Assembly: GCA_029261995.1 (NCBI GenBank)
Contig: JAJDAF010000008.1
Coordinates: forward strand, 1-64,000
Direction: 5' to 3'
DNA length: 64,000 nucleotides
Origin: Candidatus Zhuqueibacterota bacterium
GTDB lineage: Bacteria; Zhuqueibacterota; Zhuqueibacteria; Oceanimicrobiales; Oceanimicrobiaceae
Made by a program: the position numbers and the translations under genes. Below are positions 31,523 through 40,875 of the stretch, piece by piece (position 1 is the first letter of the stretch; every line of letters begins with the position of its first letter). Under the pieces are notes generated by a model. The model worked only from the letters and a program-made list of their open reading frames with translations, was not told the DNA's origin and ran no database searches.

Positions 31523-33466
31523 ATGCTTGGCGTTTTGCTGAGTGTCCTTCTTTTGTTGGCCGCTACGCCAGAGCCAGTCGCGGCACAAGTTGGGCTCTTC
31601 AAGTTGGGAAGATGGGGAGGTTCCCTGCTATTCAGGATGCAAAAAGAAAACAGGGAAGCGCCCGAACTCACCAACCAACGTCTATACAATGGCGCACTGG
31701 AAGTGAAGAACTCGGGCTTTGTGATCAATCCACGACTGCTGGCATTCCAGTGGACCGGCGAATTCGCGCTGTATCTGGACCGTTACAGGACTGAGCTGCT
31801 GAGCAAGGACACCAGAGGCCGTTTACTGGGCCACAGCCTGATAACCTCAATCTTCCGGCATTCTGCATACCCGACGCAAATCATGTGGAACAAAACCAGC
31901 AACCGAATAATGCTGGATGACAGCGGCCGCACCAATTACGATGTCAACTATCTTCAGGGCACGATAAACATGCCGGGCTTGGCCATGCCGTCACGAATTC
32001 AGGTTGGGTGGCGAGACTTTCAAGAAACCTGGCGTCGAGCCGGTTTCGATAACACTCGCGATCAGTTAAGACGGTCGCTCTCCTACACCGGCAACCGCGA
32101 CGCCGAACTGAGCACAATTGCCGTAAGATATAACTTCTTGAACGTCGTAGATCGAATTCGGACTGACTGGGACTATGTCAATCACACCGCGAACGCGCGC
32201 TACCGGCGACTTTTTGGGGACGAGCAGCAGATCAGCTATGATAGCCGCGCCAATCTGTTCGTGCGCAAAGGACTTGGCGACTATCAGTCCGGCAGGGTGG
32301 GCCAGAGCCTGCACTTGAAACATATGCCGTCACTCAGCTCCAGATATCACCACACCCTGTCGTTGACGCACGCACTTGGCGGCGCCTATCTGCAGAATAC
32401 GGCATCAGCCTCGTTGCAGCACCGTCTGTGGGAGAGTCTTTCATCCGGCATTAGCCTTGGCGGCTCACTCGGTAAGCTTCGTGGCGGTCAAACACGCACT
32501 TACTCGATGAGCGGCAGCGTCAACTATAGCAAACGAATTCCGTTGTCCGGACGTTTCCAGATTGGATGGACACGCGGTTACTCCATCAACGATATTCAGG
32601 CAACCCAAACAGAGTTGTCCGTTGTGCACCAGCGCTACGTTTTCATGGCTGGCCTCCCTATTCTGCTGCGGGAACAGGATGTCATCATGGGCTCAATTCT
32701 CGTATTCGACGAATCGGGTATGAAGATATTCGATGAGGGCGAAGACAGGGACTATTTCATCAGGCGTGCCGGCGACTATGTGGAAATCCACCGGACACAA
32801 TTTGGACGAATCCGGGAGGGTGATCTGGTCCTGATCGACTACCGATTTCGCACAATGCCTTCGATTCGCTACGCCACCAATACCCGGGTCCTTTCGACCG
32901 GACTCTCATTTGGCGGATTGTCAATCACCTACAATGTCAACGACCACAAACAAGACCTGCTCAGGGGAAAAGAAGAATACCTCGATAACTTGAATCAGCT
33001 CCACACAAAGAGTCTGCAGGCCAGGCTCAACGCCCGGGGCGATGTAGCTGGAATGTCTGCGCTGGCGCGATATAGAATCTATGAGACTGAATCGCTCAGC
33101 TTTAGGTCGTGGGATTTCAGTGCATCCACATTCTGGCGGCCATTTGGTAGACTCCACCTGTCGAACCGGTTAACTGTTTCCCGCTTGTTCTATGGAGAGG
33201 ATAACACCACCCTGACATCCCGCTCTCTGCAGGGGGAATTGAGCTGGCGGCCAACCCGTGCTTTCATCCTCAGAGGGCATGCGAGATATCGTGCCCGCAA
33301 CGATGCCCTACGGCTCCCCGAAGACCTTTTTGAATTCGGCGGCAGCCTTGAACGGTACTGGCGTGTTCTCCGCTTCGTGCTACGCTACGAGAAGCGGGAA
33401 TGGCAATTGGGAGAGCAATTCGTGAACGAAGACCGCCTTGCCATGGAGATCGAGCGGACTTTTTGA
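31523..33466 (+). CDS. Outer-membrane beta-barrel of a porin-cytochrome-type conduit
   Basis: A 647-residue protein with signal MLGVLLSVLLLLAATPEPVAAQ. After it comes a long run of amphipathic strands with alternating hydrophobic and polar residues, rich in Tyr/Arg/Ser (RIQVGWRDFQ, FQIGWTRGYS, AFILRGHARYRAR), ending in a terminal Phe (EIERTF) as barrels do. A small non-barrel insert (about residues 385-450: VFDESGMKIF, GDLVLIDYRF) interrupts it. The start is uncertain: a TTG at 31364 with AAGGA upstream would add 53 residues before the signal, which is unlikely. No close family name is claimed. Its position directly after a nine-heme cytochrome suggests the barrel that holds it across the outer membrane. 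Confidence 0.8.
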   Translation: MLGVLLSVLLLLAATPEPVAAQVGLFKLGRWGGSLLFRMQKENREAPELTNQRLYNGALEVKNSGFVINPRLLAFQWTGEFALYLDRYRTELLSKDTRGRLLGHSLITSIFRHSAYPTQIMWNKTSNRIMLDDSGRTNYDVNYLQGTINMPGLAMPSRIQVGWRDFQETWRRAGFDNTRDQLRRSLSYTGNRDAELSTIAVRYNFLNVVDRIRTDWDYVNHTANARYRRLFGDEQQISYDSRANLFVRKGLGDYQSGRVGQSLHLKHMPSLSSRYHHTLSLTHALGGAYLQNTASASLQHRLWESLSSGISLGGSLGKLRGGQTRTYSMSGSVNYSKRIPLSGRFQIGWTRGYSINDIQATQTELSVVHQRYVFMAGLPILLREQDVIMGSILVFDESGMKIFDEGEDRDYFIRRAGDYVEIHRTQFGRIREGDLVLIDYRFRTMPSIRYATNTRVLSTGLSFGGLSITYNVNDHKQDLLRGKEEYLDNLNQLHTKSLQARLNARGDVAGMSALARYRIYETESLSFRSWDFSASTFWRPFGRLHLSNRLTVSRLFYGEDNTTLTSRSLQGELSWRPTRAFILRGHARYRARNDALRLPEDLFEFGGSLERYWRVLRFVLRYEKREWQLGEQFVNEDRLAMEIERTF

Positions 33467-33529
33467 CAAAAGCTCTCGGGCCTGTCCGCTCCTCAAGTTG
33501 ACTTTCTACCCTCCAATATCAGCGACTCG

Positions 33530-33733
33530 GCCATTTCCTGGCAAGATGTTCTCAAGCAGTTCTGGTTTGGACACGGAGTGACCGGAGAAACACGGAGATC
33601 TATTTTGACCAATGTGGACATACTGGGTGATGGTGTGGAGCGTTTGATTAGAACCCTCGAACGATTACGCTACCCTTTCTTTCTCCGTGAGACTCCGTGA
33701 ACTCCGCGGCTCCGTGTTAGACAAGGCTTGACC
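33530..33733. repeat. MITE-like direct repeat, copy 1
   Basis: About 204 bp, beginning GCCATTTCCTGGCAAGATG and ending TCCGTGTTAGACAAGG. It is nearly the same as copy 2 (33831-34043) apart from point changes and small indels. Its flanks contain CACGGAGT/ACTCCGTG-type inverted arms (ACACGGAGA near 33588-33599 and TCTCCGTGAGACTCCGTG near 33681-33699), giving a self-complementary core. It has no coding capacity. It looks like a small non-autonomous mobile or dispersed repeat. Confidence 0.75.
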
Positions 33734-33830
33734 GTACAATCAGATTGCTCTATTGGTTAAGTAAGTAGGTAAGTGACAGATATCTCCAGGTAAACCAGGA
33801 ATGTCTTTAGTTTCTGACAAGTCCGATTCT

Positions 33831-34043
33831 GCCATTTCCTGGCAAGATGCTCTCGAGCAGTTCTGGTTTGGACACAGAGTCACGGAGTGACCGCAGAAAC
33901 ACGGAGATTTATTTTGACCAATGTGGACATACTGGTTGATGGTGTGGAGCGTTTGACTAGAACCCTCGAACGATTATGCTACCCTTTTTTTCTCCGTGAG
34001 ACTCCGTGAACTCCGCGGCTCCGTGTTGGACAAGGCTTTGACC
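33831..34043. repeat. MITE-like direct repeat, copy 2
   Basis: About 213 bp, the second copy of the 33530-33733 element, about 97 bp further on. It has an extra CACGGAGT near its left arm and scattered substitutions, so the duplication is not brand new. The spacer (33734-33830) is A/T-rich and featureless. The remainder to korA (34044-34390) shows no clear gene; one frame ending near 34248 (FTGRVLCRASG...LEFYDPPQP) looks protein-like but has no family match that I recognise. Confidence 0.75.
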
Positions 34044-34390
34044 ATACCGAAGACGTTACAGATCATAGCCCAGGCTGGTCATCCCAGTTTCCACGGATTC
34101 TCCCGTTTCGAGGCGGTTGCTTATCCAAGACACCTGCGGAGATGCTTGTTGAAGATGGGTTTACAGGAAGGGTGCTGTGCAGAGCTTCAGGCCAACGTCA
34201 ACTCGAATTTTACGACCCGCCTCAGCCATTGAAACAACCACTTTTGTGCCAGAATTGAGAATTGCGCCGCCCGGTTTCTCGAAAGCAGAAAAAACCGGAG
34301 GCACGCCGGTCCCGCCAGCCTCACTGTTTTTGGCTCTCTTCTTGCATCCCGTTTTGAACCATTTTTTGACTTTCCTGGAGATGCAATATT

Positions 34391-36223
34391 ATGGACAGAA
34401 AGTTCAAATCCGAGCTTGACTTTGTTGTTCGCATTGGCGGCGAAGGTGGAGACGGTGTGATCAGTTGCGGCGAGCTGTTTGCCCAGGCGGCTTCCCGCAC
34501 GGAATATCACGTCTTCACCTATATTACCTACCCCGCGGAAATACGGGGCGGCTTTTCCATGATTCAAATTCGCATCCGCGACTGGACGGTCTACTCAATG
34601 GGTAGCGAAGTGGACTACCTGGTTGTGTTCAATCAGCAAGCTTACGACAGCACCATTACGGATTTAAAAAAGGGCGGCGTTCTGGTTTACGACCCGGACA
34701 CGGTTGCGGTCGAGGACAACATCGAGGCCTCGCTTTACCCAATTCATCTGACCAAGATAGCCACCGAAATCGCCGGGGGTAAGCTGGGGAAAAATGTTGT
34801 GGCCCTGGGCGCGCTGGGCTATCTTTTCAAGATTGAGCAGGCTGCTCTGCAGAAGTTGATTCATGACCGCTACGGAGACAAAGGCAGCGAAACTATCGAA
34901 AACAATTTGCGCGCCCTGAATGCAGGTTTCGACGCCGCAAGACAGAGTGAGTGGCGACGAGAGTTCCAACTCAAAGCCAATGGCGAGCGCAAGGCTCGCT
35001 ATATGATGCTCTCGGGCAACGAAGCTGTTGCACTGGGCGCCATTGCCGCGGGATGCCGTTTTGTGGCAGGTTACCCGATAACCCCGGCAACGCCCATCTT
35101 TGAAACCCTCACCAAACTCATGCCAAAAGTGGGCGGCAAAGCGATTCAACTGGAAGATGAAATCGCATCAATCTCCGCGGTCATCGGCGCCTCGTTTGCC
35201 GGCGAGAAGGCGATTACGCCTACCTCCGGCCCGGGCTTGCAGTTGATGGGAGAACAACTGAATCTTGCTTCCATGCTGGAACTGCCAATCGTGTTGGTCA
35301 ACGTGCAGCGCGGCGGACCGAGCACAGGGATGCCTACTAAAACTGAGCAGTCCGATCTGAAGTTTGCAATCTATGGCGCCGCCGGTGAATCCCCGCGCGT
35401 GATTCTCGCGCCAACCTCAGTAGAAGACTGTTTTTATCAAACCATCCGCGCATTCAACATCGCGGAGCGCTATCAATTGCCGGTTATCATCATGACCGAC
35501 CAGTCCATCGGCTATCGCAAAGCAACCGTGCGAATACCCAAGCTCGCTAAGATCCGCGCCGTTGGCGACGTGGTGCCGCCAGGCAGGATGGCTGTTCCCA
35601 GCGCGGACAAGGTTGAAATCGCTTGCAGAAGAGAACCAACAGCCGATGAGTTGCGCGACTATAAACGATTCGCGGTCACGGAGAGCGGCGTCTCCCCCAT
35701 CGCCCGTCCTGGTACGCCGGGAGGGCAGTATCTCGCCACCGGACTGGAGCACACGGAAAGCGGCAAAGCCGACTACACCCCGTTGAATCACAAGATGATG
35801 ACTCGCAAGCGCTTCAGGAAACTCGAAATGATTTCACGGGCTCTGGAGAAGAAACCCCCGGAGTACCACGGTTCGGCGGATTCAGAGATTGGCATCATCG
35901 GCTGGGGCTCGACGGAAGGCGCCATCCGGGAGGCTCGTTACCTGGCGGAAACTCGTGGTATTCAGGTTCGGCATTTGCATCCCAAAATCGTTTCGCCGCT
36001 GCCAGAGCGGCGGATTCGCCATTTTCTTTGCGGGCTAAAACAAGTGCTTGTGATAGAAGAAAACTACACCGGCCAATTTGCCCATTTTATCAAGGCGAAA
36101 TTCGGTATCCGGCCCATCGAGATTCACAAATACGAGGGCGTACCGATTACCGCCGAAGAGATCTATTCAGGAATAGAAAAAGTTGCGAGGATCCTCGATG
36201 AAGAAAACATTGCAAGAGTATAA
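34391..36223 (+). CDS. korA: 2-oxoacid:ferredoxin oxidoreductase, fused gamma-alpha subunit (KorA type)
   Basis: A 610-residue fusion. Residues about 1-190 are the gamma domain (VVRIGGEGGDGVISCGELFAQAA, then YPAEIRGGFSMIQIR). Residues about 200-560 are the alpha pyrimidine-binding domain (GNEAVALGAIAAGCRFVAGYPITPATPIFE, QLEDEIASISAVIGASFAGEKAITPTSGPG, RGGPSTGMPTKTEQSD). A C-terminal transketolase-like domain ends the chain. With KorB it oxidises 2-oxoglutarate (or a related 2-oxoacid) with CoA to an acyl-CoA, reducing ferredoxin, or runs backwards in the reductive TCA cycle. The GGFSM and SGPG signatures are typical of the two-subunit Kor type. The korB start lies inside its 3' end. Substrate choice is inferred from family resemblance. 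Confidence 0.92.
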   Translation: MDRKFKSELDFVVRIGGEGGDGVISCGELFAQAASRTEYHVFTYITYPAEIRGGFSMIQIRIRDWTVYSMGSEVDYLVVFNQQAYDSTITDLKKGGVLVYDPDTVAVEDNIEASLYPIHLTKIATEIAGGKLGKNVVALGALGYLFKIEQAALQKLIHDRYGDKGSETIENNLRALNAGFDAARQSEWRREFQLKANGERKARYMMLSGNEAVALGAIAAGCRFVAGYPITPATPIFETLTKLMPKVGGKAIQLEDEIASISAVIGASFAGEKAITPTSGPGLQLMGEQLNLASMLELPIVLVNVQRGGPSTGMPTKTEQSDLKFAIYGAAGESPRVILAPTSVEDCFYQTIRAFNIAERYQLPVIIMTDQSIGYRKATVRIPKLAKIRAVGDVVPPGRMAVPSADKVEIACRREPTADELRDYKRFAVTESGVSPIARPGTPGGQYLATGLEHTESGKADYTPLNHKMMTRKRFRKLEMISRALEKKPPEYHGSADSEIGIIGWGSTEGAIREARYLAETRGIQVRHLHPKIVSPLPERRIRHFLCGLKQVLVIEENYTGQFAHFIKAKFGIRPIEIHKYEGVPITAEEIYSGIEKVARILDEENIARV

Positions 36224-37052
36224 GAGCGTCATCGAGCCGGTCTGGTGCCCTGGATGCGGCGATTACGGTGTTTTGAGCGCACTACAAAAGGCGTTGCTTT
36301 CTTTGGAAATTTCACCGGAAGAGATTATCGCGGTCTCCGGGATTGGTTGCTCCGGCCGGCTGTCACACTATCTGAACACCTACTCGCTGCACGGAACCCA
36401 TGGGCGGGCAGTCCCCCTGGCATTGGGCGCCAAAGCGGCCAGACCCGACGCCACGGTTCTCGCCGTCGGTGGTGATGGCGATGGCTTGGGTATCGGCGGC
36501 GGCCACATCGCGCACGCGGCACGCAAGAATGTCGATATCACCTATTTGTTGATTGACAATCGAATATACGGCTTGACAAAAGGCCAATCGTCGCCGACCA
36601 CTCCTGTTGGCCTGACCACGAAGACATCTCCGTATGGCGTCTATGAAGATGCTTTGGCGGTGCTGCCCATCTTCCTGGCCTACGACATTTCATTTATTGC
36701 ACGGGCCGTTAGCACCAACCTAAGAGAGCTGACGGACACCCTGGCGGCCGCTATCAGACACAAGGGCATGTCCATGGTTTACGTCCTGTCTCCTTGTCGA
36801 ACCTTCCCGGTCCTGGATGCCAAAGAGATGAAGTCGTTGTTTCAGCCGCTTCCGGACGACCATTCCAGGACAGACAAGATGAATGCCATGGAGCTGGCCT
36901 ACGTGACCGAGCCCATGTACACCGGCGTGTTCTACCAAGTAGAAAAGCCGACCCTGGAGGATCGGCTGCAGGCAGAAATCGCGAGGGCCTGTGGCAAGGA
37001 AAATGGCGGTGAACGAATCCAGATCGAGCAGGTGTTGAACAGCTTTGCGTGA
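36198..37052 (+). CDS. korB: 2-oxoacid:ferredoxin oxidoreductase, beta subunit (KorB type)
   Basis: A 284-residue thiamine diphosphate-binding subunit. The TPP/Mg motif is GDGDGLGIGGGHIAHAARKN, closed by LLIDNRIYGLTKGQ. Four Cys expected to hold a [4Fe-4S] cluster are present: WCPGCGDYG (two), GIGCSGR and LSPCRTF. The ATG at 36198 has AGGAT upstream and overlaps korA by 26 bp, so the subunits are translationally coupled. KorAB links central carbon metabolism to low-potential ferredoxin. A route from this to the electron transfer island is possible but not shown. Confidence 0.93.
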   Translation: MKKTLQEYKSVIEPVWCPGCGDYGVLSALQKALLSLEISPEEIIAVSGIGCSGRLSHYLNTYSLHGTHGRAVPLALGAKAARPDATVLAVGGDGDGLGIGGGHIAHAARKNVDITYLLIDNRIYGLTKGQSSPTTPVGLTTKTSPYGVYEDALAVLPIFLAYDISFIARAVSTNLRELTDTLAAAIRHKGMSMVYVLSPCRTFPVLDAKEMKSLFQPLPDDHSRTDKMNAMELAYVTEPMYTGVFYQVEKPTLEDRLQAEIARACGKENGGERIQIEQVLNSFA

Positions 37053-37066
37053 TTCTTGATTGTTGT

Positions 37067-38002
37067 TTAGAAATACTTCGTGACCACCACCATGTGCGTG
37101 CCGACATTATTCGGCAGCGCCAGAAAACTCAATGCGTAGCTGAACTCCAAATCCTTCAAAAATGAGACGAGTTCATGTTGTGGGTCGAGTCTGTAGCCGA
37201 TATTGGCGCTGATGTTCTGCATGGCGGCCTCGGAGCCCGAGAAGAACGACGTGAGTTGCAACCGCGCCACCAACCGCTGGTCCATGAAGGACTGCTCGGC
37301 TCCGAAACTCAAACCAAAATCAGAGCCGGCGTAGCCATTGCCGCCCACACCCTGCAGGGCGATGGTCAGCCCCGCAAGGGTGGTGAAGCGGCTCCCTACC
37401 ACAAATCCGCGCCCGTACGATACCTCCGAGTCACTCAATTGGGGAGTGTTCACATCTACCAGTATCATTTCGAGCTCGAATCGGTTCCATTTGTAAAGCA
37501 AGCCGAGATCGACACTGACCGCGCTGCCTCCCTGCAGCTCGCCGTCGAATCCTGGCGTGAGCCGGTCAGATTGGCGCTTGATGGCCAGGCCGAGCCCAAA
37601 GGTTTGATTTTTCCCGCTGTAGCCGAGATCCTGCGATGAAATACCAAAGGCAAAATGCAGCAGTTTTTTCTCGTGAGAGCGGCCGGACAAATCGGAACGG
37701 TCGCTGTTCTGATTCGAGCTGCTGATGGCGAGATTTGGCGCCATCCAGGAGATAAAGCGGCCGTTGCCGATGCCGGAGATGCCAAGCCCGATGTTGATGC
37801 GGTTGTCGTTGGCAAATGCCACCTGGGCGGGATTGAGAAAAATCGTGTTGGTGCTGAGCGAACTGAATACCGAGCCCAGACTCGCGGGATCCTTTCTGCC
37901 GAATGTCTGGTAGTCAGCTTCGAGAAAACTTCCCTGCGCCAGACCCTTGGAACTGACAAGAGTACCCAAGCCCAGGAAGATCAAAAGCGTTGTGCGTTTC
38001 AT
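37067..38002 (-). CDS. PorV/PorQ-like outer-membrane barrel protein
   Basis: A 311-residue protein with signal MKRTTLLIFLGLGTLVSSKGLAQ and a strong ribosome site (AAGGAGACACAGACT). The early phrase LNPAQVAFANDNRINIGL, followed by repeated membrane strands and a C-terminal aromatic (VVVTKYF), fits the FadL-like PorV/PorQ family. That family includes partners of type IX secretion in FCB bacteria. It is the last of three minus-strand envelope genes and converges on korB with a 14-bp gap. The type IX link is inference from lineage. Confidence 0.7.
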   Translation of the reverse strand: MKRTTLLIFLGLGTLVSSKGLAQGSFLEADYQTFGRKDPASLGSVFSSLSTNTIFLNPAQVAFANDNRINIGLGISGIGNGRFISWMAPNLAISSSNQNSDRSDLSGRSHEKKLLHFAFGISSQDLGYSGKNQTFGLGLAIKRQSDRLTPGFDGELQGGSAVSVDLGLLYKWNRFELEMILVDVNTPQLSDSEVSYGRGFVVGSRFTTLAGLTIALQGVGGNGYAGSDFGLSFGAEQSFMDQRLVARLQLTSFFSGSEAAMQNISANIGYRLDPQHELVSFLKDLEFSYALSFLALPNNVGTHMVVVTKYF

Positions 38003-38103
38003 AGTCTGTGTCTCCTTTTGTTCGGAATTGCAGAGGGCCGGCGTTGACATGACGCCTGGCCAGCGCTGACACCATCTGCAATCCACCATCAACCAGGCTA
38101 GAT

Positions 38104-39018
38104 TCATCGCGTGAGTGTGTAATTCAGGCCAATCCCGACGCGCCTGGTTGCACCGTCCGCCACCTGCACGCCGTTGTCAAACAAAGGCTGCGAATCTATC
38201 CGAAGAAATGTGGTCATGAACAGCGACGAGGTCCAGGCGAAGCGGAATGACGCGGCAAAGAATGCCTCTTCTTTTTCGCTGAGCTGCTTTAGCGAGCCGC
38301 CCCAACTGCCTTCGAGCAGCAACTCAACTGGGAAGTCTCGGCCGGTTTCTCCCCGGCGGTTGCCAAAGGTAATGGTGACGCCGGCAAATGCGTGGTAGGT
38401 CGTGAGTTTGGTGCCCACGCCGGTGTGCAGCGTGACGTCCACCACATTTGCGTCAAGATATTTGTCGACCACGTAGTAAGCGCCGTAAGGCAGACCAAAG
38501 CCGATGGCCATTGCCACATGGTGGTTTTGTTGAATCATGGGCATGATTTGAAACTTGATAGATGGGAATATGGGCGCAGGGCTGTCGAACTCCGGGATAC
38601 CGGTGGCGATATCGACGCCCCCCAGTTTTCGTCTGCTGGCGTAAAATGGCGTGTTCGTGACCGCCACCTCGAGCCCCTGAATCTGCATGCCATAACCGGC
38701 CGTGGCTGAGAATGGCTCAAGCGTCAAATCCTCGCCGAGCGAGGGCCGGGAAAGATAGCCGGAGCTGATGGCGTTGGGCGCCAGGGTTTGCGCCGTGGGA
38801 ATAAAACTCAACCCCGAGAAGCCGTAGTAGGATGGCGTCCGGAACGATGTGCTTGTTTGTGCGTGCGCCTTAGCCGAGGCAAGCACAAGGATGCAACCGG
38901 TGGCGAACCCGATTGAGCACTTTCGCGCCAGTGTCAGGGAGCGCGGAATCTGAAATCCGCTCCCCGGTTGGCTGATTGTCGCCTGCTCTGCCAGGATTCG
39001 CCGTCTTGTCTGTTTCAT
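38104..39018 (-). CDS. Predicted outer-membrane beta-barrel protein
   Basis: A 304-residue protein with a long basic signal region ending LVLASAKAHAQ. The mature start GFSGLSFIPTAQTLAPNAISSGYLS resembles the entry strands of YjbH/GfcD-like barrels. Later segments alternate (VELLLEGSWGGSL, AAFSFRFAWTSSLFMTTFLRI), and the last strand is VGIGLNYTLTR. The ATG has GGAGGCTCTCAA upstream. It starts 11 bp after the PEGA gene and ends 101 bp before the PorV-like gene, so it belongs to the same operon. The function is unknown. Confidence 0.65.
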   Translation of the reverse strand: MKQTRRRILAEQATISQPGSGFQIPRSLTLARKCSIGFATGCILVLASAKAHAQTSTSFRTPSYYGFSGLSFIPTAQTLAPNAISSGYLSRPSLGEDLTLEPFSATAGYGMQIQGLEVAVTNTPFYASRRKLGGVDIATGIPEFDSPAPIFPSIKFQIMPMIQQNHHVAMAIGFGLPYGAYYVVDKYLDANVVDVTLHTGVGTKLTTYHAFAGVTITFGNRRGETGRDFPVELLLEGSWGGSLKQLSEKEEAFFAASFRFAWTSSLFMTTFLRIDSQPLFDNGVQVADGATRRVGIGLNYTLTR

Positions 39019-39029
39019 TTGAGAGCCTC

Positions 39030-40730
39030 CTATTGCGCCATGAGATGAAAAAGCAAGCTGGCAACTCCAGCGGCGGAGATACCCATAATGTACTTCTTTG
39101 ATTTTCTGAAGTTGGCCTTGACTACCGCCTGGCGATTCGGTTTGATATGGACTTCCCGGATCTCCTCGGCGTAGGGCAGGCTGACGGCCACTTGATAGTC
39201 GCCTTTGACGATATTCTCCAGCAAGTAAGGCGTCCGGCCTTTGAAGGAGCCATCGAGAGAAATGCGAGCGTTCACAGGCTCCGACTCCACCAGAATGCTT
39301 CCTGGTTTTTCCTGCAACTCGATAGCTACATCACTCAGGGTCTTGTGAGCGACGGCAGTCTTTTCGGTGGCCGCAAAGTAATCGGGCTTTTTGACCTCAA
39401 TCTGGTACAAGCCGATCGTCGTTTCGTAGTTGAGCACCGGTGTTTGCCCGATTTCTCGCGGTGTTTGCCCAGGCTTGTGCAGATAAACCGTGGCGCCCTC
39501 CGGCTGCGACAGAATCGAAAGGGAGCCTCTTTTTTCCACGAGAGAAATATCCAGAACCTGGTGATTGCTCGGGCCAATCAGGATAGAAGAGGTCCATGTC
39601 TCATAACCCGGTTTTGTCACACGCACCGCAACTTCGCCAGGTGGAATATTCGACAACGTGTGCGGTGTTCTCGCGACCTGCTTGCCCTTGAGAAAAATCT
39701 CAGCGTTGGCAGGTTCTGAATTAACCGTGAGCATGCCGGGACTGACTTCGAGCGTCGCTTTCACATCGGTAGGTTGAAAACTGCGCACCACGACTCGCTG
39801 TCGCCAGTCCTTGTAATTCTCTTTGACCAGACTAAGCTCATGCTCGCCCTCAGCTACTTGTTTCAGCGACATCGGTGTTTCGCCAACCGGCGTGTTGTCG
39901 AGAAAAACCCGGGCCCCGGCCGGTTCTGAGTAGACGTTCATGGAGCCGGGTTTGGCGATCAGTGAAACAGTGACCGCACGCTCCATTTTAGCCGGCACGG
40001 CGATGTCGCTCTGCCAATCGAAGTAGCCGCCCCGAATGAGCTTGAGACGGTAACTGCCCTCCAGCATGTTATCGACTCGCAGCGGTATCTGCTCACTGGT
40101 CAGTCCAATGAATTTTTCCTCCAGATAGACCTCCGAGCCCGCGGGTTGCGAAGAGATGCTGATGCTGCCCATCCATTGTCGCAGGTAGGTTTGCTCCAGT
40201 TGTCGCGAGAGGTCCTCGACCACATCTCGGATCTGGCGCAAATCCTGGCAGGTGCCATAGAGCGCCACCACAATTTCGGAACTGCGGGTGGCGATCAGGC
40301 GCGCGTCGATGTGCAGTGTGGTGTTGATCAGCGAGACGTCGCCCACCAGAACGACCTCGACATTGTAGAGCTTGCTCAACTGTTCGGTCTGCTCACTTGT
40401 CAGTCCGGTTCGCTCGAGGATTTGCTCATTCAGTACTTTTTGCAGTTGACTGCGCTCCAGCACAACAAAATTGGTCTGATTGCGCAGAGCCGTCGCCAGC
40501 ATGGAAGAGACCGTCCGGCCGAATTCCGCTTCCTTGGCTTGGGCGTTTGCGTTGGAAAACGGCAGGATGGCGATGTGTGGTTTCTTGCGGTATCTGGTCG
40601 GCCGTTCCCTCAGGGTATCAACCAGAGCGCTTTTCACACCTGCGTGTGAGGCGGGCGGTAGCGTCTGGGACCAGCTAGCAGAGACCAGGCACGCAAGCAC
40701 GAGTAACATGAGTGGTGTTTGTTTTTTCAT
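39030..40730 (-). CDS. Envelope protein with CsgG/FlgO-like domain and five PEGA domains
   Basis: A 566-residue protein with signal MKKQTPLMLLVLACLVSASWS. Residues about 45-190 are a CsgG/FlgO-type domain (HIAILPFSNANAQAKEAEFG, LLATALRNQTNFVVLERSQLQ, LYNVEVVLVGDVSL). Five PEGA domains of about 70 residues follow, each beginning like GSMNVYSEPAGARVFLDNTPVGETP. A C-terminal hydrophobic helix (GISAAGVASLLFHLM) closes it. PEGA domains are beta-sandwich surface modules; the whole is probably a periplasmic or outer-membrane structural protein. It is the first gene of the three-gene envelope operon. A long palindrome lies upstream at 40876. Confidence 0.82.
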   Translation of the reverse strand: MKKQTPLMLLVLACLVSASWSQTLPPASHAGVKSALVDTLRERPTRYRKKPHIAILPFSNANAQAKEAEFGRTVSSMLATALRNQTNFVVLERSQLQKVLNEQILERTGLTSEQTEQLSKLYNVEVVLVGDVSLINTTLHIDARLIATRSSEIVVALYGTCQDLRQIRDVVEDLSRQLEQTYLRQWMGSISISSQPAGSEVYLEEKFIGLTSEQIPLRVDNMLEGSYRLKLIRGGYFDWQSDIAVPAKMERAVTVSLIAKPGSMNVYSEPAGARVFLDNTPVGETPMSLKQVAEGEHELSLVKENYKDWRQRVVVRSFQPTDVKATLEVSPGMLTVNSEPANAEIFLKGKQVARTPHTLSNIPPGEVAVRVTKPGYETWTSSILIGPSNHQVLDISLVEKRGSLSILSQPEGATVYLHKPGQTPREIGQTPVLNYETTIGLYQIEVKKPDYFAATEKTAVAHKTLSDVAIELQEKPGSILVESEPVNARISLDGSFKGRTPYLLENIVKGDYQVAVSLPYAEEIREVHIKPNRQAVVKANFRKSKKYIMGISAAGVASLLFHLMAQ

Positions 40731-40875
40731 GGTGACCTCTTGAGTTGATTGCCACCGGTGCTGGCAAAGGCTGTACCGGGACTGCTCGGTCTCAAACGCG
40801 TACTTATTTATTCAGAGTTTATGATGAGTCCGCCTCGTCTTTTTGCTGAGCCGCACACGACAGTCAATGTGAAGC

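Noticed and set aside
34100-34250. Protein-like frame (FTGRVLCRASG...LEFYDPPQP) between the MITE copies and korA
   Set aside because: No start with a ribosome site, only about 50 codons, no recognised family; at most a faint relic.
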